Origin: Ulota crispa
Taxonomy: Eukaryota > Streptophyta > Bryopsida > Orthotrichales > Orthotrichaceae
Assembly: GCA_963920765.1 (NCBI GenBank)
Contig: OY987245.1
Location: forward strand, 5,162,727 to 5,226,726
Length of the DNA: 64,000 nt
Direction: 5' to 3'
Notes under the pieces: model-generated
What the model was told of the DNA's origin: nothing
The model's database searches: none
What the model saw: the letters and a program-made list of their open reading frames with translations, nothing else
Made by a program: the position numbers and the translations under genes
Part shown: positions 55,283 to 64,000 of the stretch, one piece after another
How the letters are laid out: each line of letters starts with the position of its first letter
Position numbering within the stretch: the stretch's first letter is position 1

Positions 55283-58074
55283 ATGCAAAGTGTCGGAGGT
55301 AGGTGCAATTCCTCCGTTGCACTGCAGACGAAGAGAAATCAGGCTACGCCAGAGTTGGATTTGGAGATATGGAGCAACCTACCACCCGAACTGGTTGCGA
55401 GAATTCTCGCGCTGCTACCGCTTACGGCGATCATCCGCACGCGGCTCGTCGACCAGCAATGGGACCGCGCTACTTACTCGGGTCGAATTCTGAGCGCTGG
55501 TGGTGGTGGCTCAGTCCGTGATGGACGACGCTCGTGGCTGTTTCTATTCGGCCCCGGTATGGACATGCAAACGTTCGACCCCGCGCGCGATGAATGGCAA
55601 ACGCTCACTGGCACGCTGCCCCGCTTCGCTATGAGCGTGCATAGAATCAGTGAACTGTCGCTGTGCGGCGCGGCCTCTGGGCTCATGGTGTACGCCATCC
55701 GGGCACCGAAGAGCCGGTTCATCCGGTTCGGTGTATTCAATCCCATCACGCGGTCGTGGAAGAGGCTGCCTCCGCTGCTCAAGCGACGCCAGCAGCCCGT
55801 CGTCGCCATGTTCGTTCCGGAAACGAATGGTTCGAGAGTCGGAGGAGGGGGTTACAAATTGGTGGTGGCGGGGGGCATGGAGTACGACGAGCGCGTAGCT
55901 ACCACGGAGGTTTACGACTCCAGAGCAGAGTGCTGGCGCACTACGTGTGCGAAGTTCAACAACCAGCCTGCGAGTCATGTGTGTGAGGAGATGCGGACGT
56001 CGACGGCGTTCTGCGACGGGACCGTCTACCACCTGCGCTTTAACCAACGACTGTGCTTCGATCCCCATCGAGGTAATCTCACAATTCCTTGAATCTTCAA
56101 GTCTCGTGCCATTGAATGTATCCCGAGGAACCCTAAATCTTAAATCACCGCGATGCCCAAATTGGGCCTCATGCTATTCAAGCATTTTGAGGAGCTCAAA
56201 CTTTTGACCAGTACGCTCCAACGTCAATTTTGTCGACTTGGCGGCAGCCATGTGTCAGAAATAGCGACATATTCTTCACACTGGTCTAATTTCAGTCCAC
56301 AACTAGGAAATTCCCCAATTGGGAAAACAAAGAATTAATATGGAAAAATTTCATCAATGTCTGAGGTTTGCAATATTTGCATAGATATCCTTGCTTTTCC
56401 AGAAATTGCACAAATATCCTTGGACCAAAATTTTCAGACATTTGTTTTGTTGTGCATGTCTCTTTCTTTATGAGCACATTGCTTCTTTTTTGTTTCAATA
56501 TATTCCCTTCTTCAACATTGGTCCTAAGGAATTTACAAACACAATAAACAAATGCCTAAAAATTATGGTCTAAAGGTATTTGTGCAATTTCTGGAAAAGC
56601 AAGGATATCTATGCAAATATAGCAAATTTTAAGGGTATCCACCAAATTTTCTTACTTAATAGGGGGTTGCAGATATCTCAAAAATTAGGGGGTTTCAGAT
56701 ATGCTGTTCACCACCAATTTCATTCACATGAATGAAATTGGTGAACAAGTTAGTCAAGCCACCGTTCATGTCCTTGCGTTCATGCATTCAAATATGCAAA
56801 TTGTAGTGAACTACTCACCACCCTTTCAACTTTGTCCACAATCACCAATCCCATAAGCTAATATGGACCCCTTGAACTCCACCATTGTCGTTTCTACTCT
56901 GGAATCCTTTGGCTCCACAATTGTTCGCTTCTAATCAGGGTCTCTTCAGCTCCACCATCGTAGCTTCTCCCACATCGCGATTCCTTGAATGACCTTGACA
57001 TGGCAATCAACTCTACATCCAAATTGTCTAAAGGCATGGAGCTAGCGGGAGAGGCAAGGAGGGAAAGGCTTCATGTTGTTCATGGGTGAACAAGCCATGA
57101 GGACCTCATGGAGGTCCTCATGGGTGGTTCACTTTTGTGACTTCATGTTCACCAATGAACAAAAACTAGTTCACAATCATTCGTTATCTATTTTTTTGAG
57201 ATATTTGAAACCCTGTATTTAAGAAACAAATGAACATGAACAAGTTTTTGTTCACCGCAGTGGACGTGCTGTCACGACCTCCAGAGATCATCATGACTTG
57301 TTCACTCCAATTTTTCACTAATCTTATTCACGTGAACAATTTTGGTGCAGAATGCCATAATTGAAACCCCTAATATTTAGGCCGCGCAACCTAAACAGCA
57401 ACAAAGTAGTGGGATTCGTTACACTATGATCAATCAAGTTAGCCGTTTTCAAACCATGAATCCGCGGTCCTAAACCCCTAAAATTCTGATATGACCCGGC
57501 TTGGTTGGTGACAGAGAATCACACGTTCATGGCGTACGACACCAAGACCGCACGGTGGCGACCGTTGCGAGTGACGCTACCACGGGACCTCGTTTTCACG
57601 GAATACCCGTCGCTGAAGCGCGTCTGGAAGGGGAGTGTTCACGTCGCGGACGTCTTCCCTCCCGTGCTGGTGGAATCCAACAAGCGGCTGCTGCTGATCG
57701 GGTTCCGGGAGGAAGTTCGATCTGCTTGCAGTGTCGCGGGGGCTGCCATTTGGGAGCTCGTGATCGGGAAGTCCAAGGCGTGGAGAATGGTGAGCGTGAT
57801 ACCGGATTCCCTCTTTCAGCGAGTGTTGTGCCCTGCGGCCGCGACCGAGGCGTCGGATTCCGCGAGTTCGTACTTGCAGTACGAGCTCCAGGGCGCCGCC
57901 CATGGAGAGCTCGTATATGTGTTCCGACCGACGGGCGGTGTCCTCCTTTGTGACTTGGCGCAGAGACCGCCGACGTGGCGATGCATTCGGCAGAATACGA
58001 TTGGCCGGTACTGGTCGTCGAGTTTACAGGGGTGCGTCATGGATCTGAGATTAGACGACACCGCCTTTCTCTGA
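55283..58074 (+). CDS. F-box/kelch-like protein (two exons)
   Basis: Predicted substrate-recognition subunit of an SCF ubiquitin ligase; such proteins bind SKP1 through the F-box and select targets through a beta-propeller-like C-terminus. Exon 1 (55283-56072) and exon 2 (57515-58074) join in frame at G|AG (a Glu codon) across a GT-AG intron (56073-57514), giving 449 aa, a usual length for plant F-box/kelch proteins. The F-box spans about residues 33-63 (LPPELVARILALLPL, then RLVDQQW). A kelch-like blade lies near 192-222 (AGGMEYDE, TTEVYDSRAECWR), and a second repeat starts exon 2 (FMAYDTKTARWRPL). There is no signal peptide or membrane segment. The ATG is the first after an in-frame TAG. 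Third positions are GC-rich throughout both exons. The specific orthologue and target are unknown. Confidence 0.92.
56366..56637. mobile_element. Family F foldback inside the F-box intron
   Basis: A 272-bp hairpin whose arms contain GAAATTGCACAAATATCCTTG and its inverse, starting TTTGCAATATTTGCATAGAT. Related arms are at 28154-28300 and 44505-45034. Confidence 0.8.
56651..57378. mobile_element. Second foldback-like element inside the F-box intron
   Basis: Inverted ends TTAGGGGGTTTCAGATATG and, complemented, TTAGGGGTTTCAATTATGG. They continue with TTCACATGAATGAAATTGGTG-like sequence near both ends and a direct repeat of GAGATATYTGAAACCC type inside. Boundaries are approximate and the family is unknown. 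Confidence 0.5.
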
Positions 58075-58233
58075 GCCTCCCGCCAATACTCCATGAGCGG
58101 CAGCGCTGAAGGCTACCGGAGCACACTTGCAAAGTCCGGCGCTTGGCAGTAGCAGCGGCGTCTTTACCAACACCAGATCGCTATTGAATTGACGAGAATT
58201 CATTATAGTGACACTTGATTGGTACAACAGCGG

Positions 58234-58704
58234 ATGGAATCACACAAGGAGCCCGAAAACACTGGTCCAAGAGAAAATGACAGAAAGTCCGACATCGTGA
58301 CGCATCCTGATCGCAGTGACACTTGTATCTCGGCAGATGCTCCAGTCGAAGTAAGCACAGATCCTGGCAACGGCAGTGCTGAGGATCGAACATTGTTCAT
58401 TCCCCTGAACGTCCTTGCAAAGGGAACCCCTCCTCTCCCTTCGGGTGATCCAAGCCCCGGGAAAAATCACGTTGCTGCTACATTGGTGGACGATGCTGGT
58501 GTCAAGGATCGGGTCGTAGTCTTCGAATCGCTGCTGGATACGAGCACGTCACCGCCGTCCACGGGCGATTCCAGTCGCAACAGGAACACGATCTCCACAA
58601 GAACTTCAATTAGGGTTTCAACTGTCAATGAGATCACACCAGATGAGAGCAGAGCGAGCACGTCAAGCAGCAATGGCAGTAGCGTCGATTCCCAGATCAA
58701 GTAG
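58234..58704 (+). CDS. Possible small Ser/Thr-rich disordered protein
   Basis: An ATG-initiated frame of 156 codons begins 160 bp after the F-box stop. The product is rich in Ser, Thr, Asp, Asn and Pro, has no signal peptide, membrane segment or recognisable domain, and would be intrinsically disordered. The sequence is balanced in composition, unlike the AT-rich repeats beyond 58980. CAACAG just upstream (to 58230) could be a splice acceptor, so it could also be an alternative last exon of the F-box gene. Equally, it may simply be open frame in that gene's 3' untranslated region. I do not recognise it. Confidence 0.35.
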   Translation: MESHKEPENTGPRENDRKSDIVTHPDRSDTCISADAPVEVSTDPGNGSAEDRTLFIPLNVLAKGTPPLPSGDPSPGKNHVAATLVDDAGVKDRVVVFESLLDTSTSPPSTGDSSRNRNTISTRTSIRVSTVNEITPDESRASTSSSNGSSVDSQIK

Positions 58705-58983
58705 AGGAGGTTAACTCTGGTCCATCTTGCAATGAAACTCGTTTCTGAAATTTCAAGGGTTTGTTTCAATTGGGAACCGCGCTTGCCCTGAGAGTTTCGG
58801 GAGAGGCGTTTTATTGCAATTGTGATTTAGGTCAGTGCCCTGAATTAGGGCTAAGATATCCTGATCAATGGTGCAGAGACTGTATGAAACGTCCAAGGCT
58901 TGCACCAGGTACATCATTCTCATGATTTGAAATCTTTTTCTCTCTCTCTTTTCTTCAAAGACTTCTTCTATTACAAATCAATA

Positions 58984-59398
58984 GGGGTAGTGACTTTCTT
59001 CACCCATTTCTCAATCTTCAGAGAATGGGGTTGTGGCACTCTCTCCTTGAATTTTGGACCCATACTCCTGAAGATTGAGAATTTTTTTCTTCACCTCTAG
59101 AGGAGAAGAATGGGGTGAAGAAATCTTTGTACACAAACTTTTCACCCACACTTGTCTTGTTTTTACCCTTGCTGGTTTCCATATACCTGTCATTTTCTTG
59201 TTTTTAACAATTGCTTTTCTGTGTTTTTGAAGTTGCTCCTTCTACTTTAGCTTCTCTTACTTTCATCATTCTTCATTCTTCACCACCCACAAAAAAAGAA
59301 TCACATCTTCATGGAGAAGTGCTCCCATTGACTCCTATTTTCACTCCTAAACTTCTCATTCTCAAAAGTTTTAGTCTAGGAGAAGGTGTGACTACCCC
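58984..59398. mobile_element. TA-flanked MITE, family C (copy 3)
   Basis: A 415-bp element with ends GGGGTAGTGACTTTCTTC and the complement of GGGGTAGTCACACCTTCTCC, flanked by TA (58982-58983, 59399-59400). Homologous to 5019-5403. Confidence 0.85.
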
Positions 59399-59400
59399 TA

Positions 59401-59918
59401 ATGACTCATACTGCAGTACCAACGTATAGAGCTCTTTGATGTGAAAGACGTCTTTTGACTGAAGTTCGTTTCCAAGGATCTTATGACCTATGAAGTTTGT
59501 GCGCAGTACGTTGTACAATTGTTGTCAAACACTTCCGTCAACCCTCGCACCGGTTGTCCCCTGCTTTTCAAGGGTTGAAACTAGGGAGTTAAGAATCCTC
59601 GCTATGGAAGTCGGTGACGCTTGTCACGTTACTGGAGTAGTGAATTCTTCTGTATTTTGAGTGAGGTGTGCGTTCAAGCAAATGAGAGAGCACGTACAAT
59701 GAAAATGCTGGTCACAAAAGCTTTATTAAACAGCACAGTTATCGTCATCACCGGCTTCCCCTGCTTTTCAAGGATTTAGGGTTGAAATTAGGTCATAGGA
59801 TTCCTTTGTAAAGCTTCACTCCTATGAATACAGCAGCGATTTCTGCACACAATTCAGCTGTTCCAAGTTAACATCATTGTATTATTCTCTTGCCATGACA
59901 CGTCTTCGCGTGGTTTGC
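59401..59918. other. Intergenic DNA with a short direct duplication
   Basis: CCCCTGCTTTTCAAGG with flanking sequence recurs at about 59559 and 59758 (including GGTTGAAAYTAGG), about 200 bp apart. No gene recognised. Confidence 0.5.
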
Positions 59919-59922
59919 TTAA

Positions 59923-60568
59923 CCCCTAAATGCCCAAGGCACCCAATTTGGGTGTTTGCAAACCTTTAAAGACAAATAAAATCTTATCAAATCACTATTT
60001 TTGGTATTTTGTTTTGAACACAAGTATGTATTGAAGTCTATTTTCAACATCAAAAATCTGATTTAAAAAATGAACATTGATGATTTTTCTACTCAAGATT
60101 TTGTACAATGTTGTCCATTGCAATCTTGAGTTTTCTAGTGTTGGAAGATCTTGAAAATGAGCTTCAAATACACTAGAGCTTGGAGAAAAATCTGCATTAG
60201 CAATCCATTTAAAAAAAATACATGAGTAGATTTTGAAAGCCGTGAATTGGTTGAGGTTAAACATGTAATGACCTTAAACCTCATATTTTTTTGATGACCA
60301 ACTTTTTAGATTTAACATGTGAAATGAGGATTAGAAAATTTCAAGTCACTTTTGCAGTTTTAACACCCTCATGTTCAAACATTATAATCTTTCAAAGTAT
60401 AAGTGATATTGTTGTGTTTTCTTTTTCCATGTAATCTCTAACATGTCAAAGTTTAAATTTGTACAATTAGAGTTAAAAAAAACTTGATGAGATTTATGAA
60501 AAGATTGGTTGATTGTTCACTTTCCTAAAAATGCCAAGAAGTTCAGAAAGGCCTTGGGCATTTAGGGG
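59923..60568 (-). mobile_element. TTAA-flanked element, 645-bp family A2 (copy 3, inverted)
   Basis: A 646-bp copy flanked by TTAA (59919-59922, 60569-60572) with ends CCCCTAAATGCCCAAGGCAC and GGCCTTGGGCATTTAGGGG. Homologous over its length to 21086-21727 in inverse orientation. Confidence 0.92.
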
Positions 60569-60572
60569 TTAA

Positions 60573-61499
60573 CCCCTAAATGTCCAAGCGTGTTTTTCTT
60601 GTTTTTAGAAGGTAGTTTTGAAGTTTTTGAATTGTCCTTGTAAGATCATTATTAAACATCAAAACAGAATTGTAACTGTTGAATCTTGAACTTCAAGGTT
60701 TCTAAATGGCACTACCCAAAAAGAATCCAAAATGGCCTCGCGGATTTTAAGATATTTGTGATTGAATGATGATGAGTATGGAATTTTTTGCTTTTTTTGG
60801 AGCTGCCTAAAACTCCTAATGCAAATTGGCAATTTTTGGATACAAAATTGGAAAACAACCACTCAAGATGCTTTAGTGTTTATTGTTGTTACTTCAAAAC
60901 CAATGGCCCCTCTTCCAAATCCATGACCACAATTTCACGAATGAGCCTGCAACGCACCTACCAAAATGCAATCGTCTAATACAAAGAAATTTTCAACTTC
61001 AATTGTTGACCAAAAATCATTACGAATGAAAGATTTTCATTGGTGAATAGATTCTAATTTTAATAACAAAGACATTCCGAGTGAAATTAGTCCAAAAGCA
61101 CTTTTAGATTTTGTTAGATGTCAAAATTTCAGAAAAAAGGCCCTTGTTGCCCAAGGGAGACTAGGGAGTGCCCAAGAGAAATCTTCACCTTTTGCTCAAC
61201 TTGATGCCCGCCTTTTCAATGTGGCAACTTCTCATAAGCTCTGTGACACTATTCACAACACTATTCATGATACTATTCACAACACTATTCATGATAAAAA
61301 ATGTATGCTTGTAGTAAACCTTCAAACAAAAATAAATGGAATAAGACATGGAGGAAGTTGAATTTGAATGAAGCTAACTTCAATGCACAACTTTTTCAGA
61401 AAAAAAAACCTCAAACAATAAAATCTGTGCCTTCAACAGGTTTCAAAGTTTCCTGAAATTTTTTGGACACCAGAATCTGGTGCCTTAGGCATTTAGGGG
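60573..61499. mobile_element. TTAA-flanked element abutting the previous copy
   Basis: A 927-bp interval sharing the TTAA at 60569-60572 with its left neighbour, with TTAA at 61500-61503 on the right. The ends are CCCCTAAATGTCCAAGCG and the complement of CCCCTAAATGCCTAAGGCAC. The right 80 bp resemble an A2 end. A short repeat of CACTATTCA/TGATACTATTCA type lies at 61249-61295. Confidence 0.8.
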
Positions 61500-61702
61500 T
61501 TAAGTGATATCTAAGTGTTTTCTCTTCATATTCGAGGACTCTCTGTATTGTGTACAAGTGATATAGTTTTTTTGTGGAACATTCCAAATAGCATGATGCT
61601 ATTTCAGAGTACAATTTTTTCATAGAGTTAAGATTTTCACTCTTAAAGAAAATGAACTTTGCCCACAATGGATTATAAGTTTAGTGCAAATCAAAGTTTT
61701 AA

Positions 61703-62484
61703 CCCCTAAATGTCCAAGGGGATAAGGGCAAAATATAAATGTGTTATAAAATGATACATTTGTAACTTTGGTAAAGTTTGCTTCAAAAGTGAAAACAAGA
61801 ACCATGATGTTTAGTAATTATCCATACAGTCAATCATTCAAAAAAGTTTTGGAATCTTATTTAATGAATTTGAAAGTATTTACCATTTAATATTCATCAA
61901 AATTACAAATTTTGTTCATAGAATTTAGAATTTGGTATGATTGGTTAAAAATAGACTTTCTATTCTAAAAATACATATATGCAATATTTTTGAAGGACAC
62001 ATTGTTAGCTTCCCAAAATAGTAAATTGTATAACATGAGCAAATATTGAAATGTTTGTTTTTGAAAAATTCTCCTTGGAGGAGTTTAACCCCTAAGCGCA
62101 TAGAGTTGAAACAAAAAAAACTTGACTTGTGTGCAATCAAATTGCCCATGTGGATTGAAAAATACAATCCACAAGATTGGACCATATGAATTGTTAGTGG
62201 AAAGTATCTCCATCATGCTAGACTAGCTTGGAAGTGGATTCACCAAATGTGCAATGAGATTATATTGGTCAAAATTGAGTTGACCCAGCTTTTTGAGCGA
62301 CATGATAATGTCTCTGAGGCGCTCAAGGGTTAACTTAAATTGACATGATTCAAATTGGGTTGGAAAGTAGACTTGCTTTCCTACATGATTTTTTTTTCAT
62401 TTTTTCAAAATATATATTTTTTCATCTTGGGCAACTCACAAAAAAGGGTAGCAACCAAAAAATGTTCAATTGGGTGTTTAGGGG
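61703..62484 (+). mobile_element. TTAA-flanked element, family A3 (copy 2), carrying a nested insertion
   Basis: A 782-bp interval flanked by TTAA (61699-61702, 62485-62488) with ends CCCCTAAATGTCCAAGGGG and the complement of CCCCTAAACACCCAATTG. Without the nested element at 62089-62329 and its extra TTAA it would be about 537 bp. Homologous to 51131-51812. Confidence 0.88.
62089..62329. mobile_element. TTAA-flanked MITE nested in a family A3 copy
   Basis: A 241-bp element with ends CCCCTAAGCGCATAGAG and the complement of CCCTTGAGCGCCTCAGAG, flanked by TTAA (62085-62088, 62330-62333). The paralogous site at about 51667 has one TTAA and no insert. Confidence 0.92.
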
Positions 62485-62690
62485 TTAAGTGATAGTAATG
62501 GATAGAGTACAAGTATCAAAATCCCCTACACAATTGATTGGATACATTTCTTATATTTTTCCAAATGTTTGTTGTAATTTGATACCAAAAACACATTTCC
62601 AATTTTTACACAATCGCGTTTGAAATGCATCAAACCAACATTGACATGCAAGTCTAAGTCTTTTTTTGCATAAACTAGTTCAACCCTTAA

Positions 62691-62916
62691 CCCTTAAACA
62701 ACCAAAAGGCCCTTTGTGACCAATACAATACGGGGTAGTTTCTTGTATTTGGAATGGATTTACACCTCTACTACATTTGAGACCAACAAAGAAGTTGAAG
62801 AATAGATCAATGCGGTTCTAGTGAGCTACTTGAGATCCCAAATTAAAATTTCTATATTGGTAGCAAATGACAATTACACGTCATCATATATACTATGTCC
62901 TATGGTTGTTTAAGGG
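62691..62916 (-). mobile_element. Family D MITE (copy 4, inverted)
   Basis: A 226-bp copy flanked by TTAA (62687-62690, 62917-62920) with ends CCCTTAAACAACCAAAAGG and the complement of CCCTTAAACAACCATAGG. It is the most complete inverted copy of the family and serves as the reference for the interrupted copy at 47578-48027. Confidence 0.9.
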
Positions 62917-62976
62917 TTAAAGGACCAAGCTACTATCTATACTACTAAGTGGGAGGATTTCCCTAAGTGCGCCCTT

Positions 62977-63009
62977 TTCTAGAACCTTCTAGAACCTTCT
63001 AGAACTTTC
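62977..63009. promoter_or_regulatory. Seven-unit heat-shock-element-like array
   Basis: Seven alternating TTC and GAA triplets, each separated by two bases (TTC-TA-GAA-CC repeated, ending in TTC), form a perfect extended heat-shock-factor consensus. Function is inferred from consensus only. No gene start is visible within about 1 kb on either side. Confidence 0.5.
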
Positions 63010-63164
63010 TGTTGTAAGTTGAAGCAACAAAGGACGCCCAAGATATAGAGCACCAAGTGTCTTCCAACCATGTTCATTTCCAAAATTTTGTAGAACTTTT
63101 TGGTGGAACTTGAAACAATAAATGATGCCTTGAATATAGAACACCTAACGCCCTCCAACCATGT
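63001..63164. repeat. Diverged tandem duplication, about 91-bp unit
   Basis: AGAACTTTCTGTTGTAAGTT...TCCAACCATGT (63001-63072) recurs as AGAACTTTTTGGTGGAACTT...TCCAACCATGT (63092-63164). The duplication lies directly next to the heat-shock-like array. Confidence 0.65.
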
Positions 63165-63454
63165 GCTAGAAATCAATCAAATGCCAAGCGCCTCCTAACA
63201 AAATAAAAAAGATTACCATTGTGATGAAAGCAACTAGAATTGTTGGTTTCAAAAAAGGAGCAAAATGATGGTGCATGTGGATTAGATTCTACACCAATTG
63301 TGAGATATTGATCTTTTGTATTTGTATAGTACATCAAGATTAGATTCTAGACCAATTGATTTGTGAAATTTGTAAAATTGAATGTTGCATTACTCATACA
63401 TGTCCTACTCACGCAAAGTGTGTGCCTCTACACTAGTAATACCTAATATATAGC
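63165..63454. other. AT-rich intergenic DNA
   Basis: GATTAGATTCTASACCAATTG recurs at about 63281 and 63340. Nothing else is recognised. Confidence 0.4.
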
Positions 63455-63504
63455 ACCTATACGTCAGCATATACACTATGTACTATGGTTGTTTAAGGGT
63501 TAAA
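63455..63504 (-). mobile_element. Family D terminal fragment
   Basis: The sequence up to TATGGTTGTTTAAGGGTTAAAGGACC repeats the right end and flank of the copy at 62691-62916 (62875-62930), indicating a truncated or duplicated piece. Confidence 0.6.
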
Positions 63505-63514
63505 GGACCGAGCT

Positions 63515-63723
63515 ACTATAATACATAGTATGTACGGTGCTATATGACTAGCATTTGCTACCAACAAAAAATTTAATTTGGGATCTTGACTACCTCACTA
63601 AAACAACATTGATCTATATTCTAACTTCTTTGTTGATCTCAAATGTAATAAAGGTGTGGATGCACTCCAAATACAAGAAAAATACCCCATATTGTATTGG
63701 TCGCAAATGGCTGCTTGGTTGTG
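63515..63723 (+). mobile_element. Family D MITE (copy 5)
   Basis: The interior matches 33099-33322 (GCATTTGCTACCAAC, TTTGGGATCTTGAC, CAAATACAAGAAAAATACCC). The right end is degenerate (TTGGTTGTG) before TTAA at 63724-63727; the left end is not clear. Confidence 0.75.
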
Positions 63724-63727
63724 TTAA

Positions 63728-64000
63728 AATGACTTGAATATGTAATCACTATCATTTTACCATTGTCTATCATATCTATCATGTCTAACTTTTAGTAGCA
63801 TTTCTTATACATTTAAAACAATTTTTTGGAAAAAAATTTGTATAGACAACATTGAAAAAGCCTTATGCCAATTTTTATAGAGCTTGAAATTCATGATGCT
63901 TGGATAAGGTCAATGCCTTCAGCAAGAAAAAAATGTTAACCATACCCAAGCATTGACCATAAACAAACACTCCATTTAATTGGACCCAACACAAATAAAA
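63728..64000. other. AT-rich intergenic DNA to the window end
   Basis: Nothing recognised. Confidence 0.4.

Noticed and set aside
1-64000. LTR retrotransposons or other capsid-bearing elements
   Set aside because: No long direct repeats with TG...CA ends and no reverse transcriptase, integrase or capsid-like frames were recognised.

Overview
The window looks like nuclear DNA of a streptophyte plant. The evidence is a transmembrane receptor-like kinase of the plant RLK/Pelle type with canonical GT-AG introns, a plant-style F-box/kelch-like protein, and typical plant DNA-transposon termini (CACTA, Harbinger/Tourist-like, Mutator-like). Exons are GC-rich with GC-rich third codon positions, while intergenic DNA is very AT-rich. 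That contrast, and the two isolated gene islands about 47 kb apart, suggest a repeat-rich genome, but I cannot name the lineage from sequence alone.

Layout. 1-3.5 kb: AT-rich DNA with a Mutator-like foldback, a TA-flanked MITE and a TTAA-flanked element. 3.5-9.0 kb: first gene island, with a receptor-like kinase on the minus strand (5827-8102; three exons in my model, the last two encoding a Cys-containing tail I do not recognise) and its GC-rich upstream region. 9-35 kb: intergenic DNA built largely from short non-autonomous DNA transposons, many nested or abutting. 35.3-38.0 kb: a degenerate tandem array with a palindromic core, a 98-codon orphan ORF and a short coding-like tandem repeat. 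39-54 kb: more nested MITEs, long foldbacks and a tandem duplication with a minisatellite. 54-59 kb: second gene island, with a two-exon F-box/kelch-like gene on the plus strand (55283-58074) whose 1.4-kb intron is mostly transposon, followed by a possible small disordered-protein ORF. 59-64 kb: TTAA-flanked elements again, plus a perfect run of heat-shock-element pentamers without a nearby gene.

The dominant feature is a population of elements flanked by TTAA whose ends read CCCC/CCCT-TAAA (consensus CCCCTAAAGGACCAA). They fall into several length classes (about 225-240, 540, 645, 930 and 1200 bp). Two insertions have an uninterrupted paralogue in the same window carrying a single TTAA, so TTAA duplication is shown directly. 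This is the signature of piggyBac-type transposition, unusual for a plant. No transposase gene is present, so all copies here are non-autonomous. A second unusual family has AACRCCATATTTG ends and makes 4-bp target duplications of differing sequence (GCAT, AAGA, CTAT, GGAT). The two host genes have no evident functional link to each other. No LTR retroelement, rRNA, tRNA or CRISPR array was recognised.
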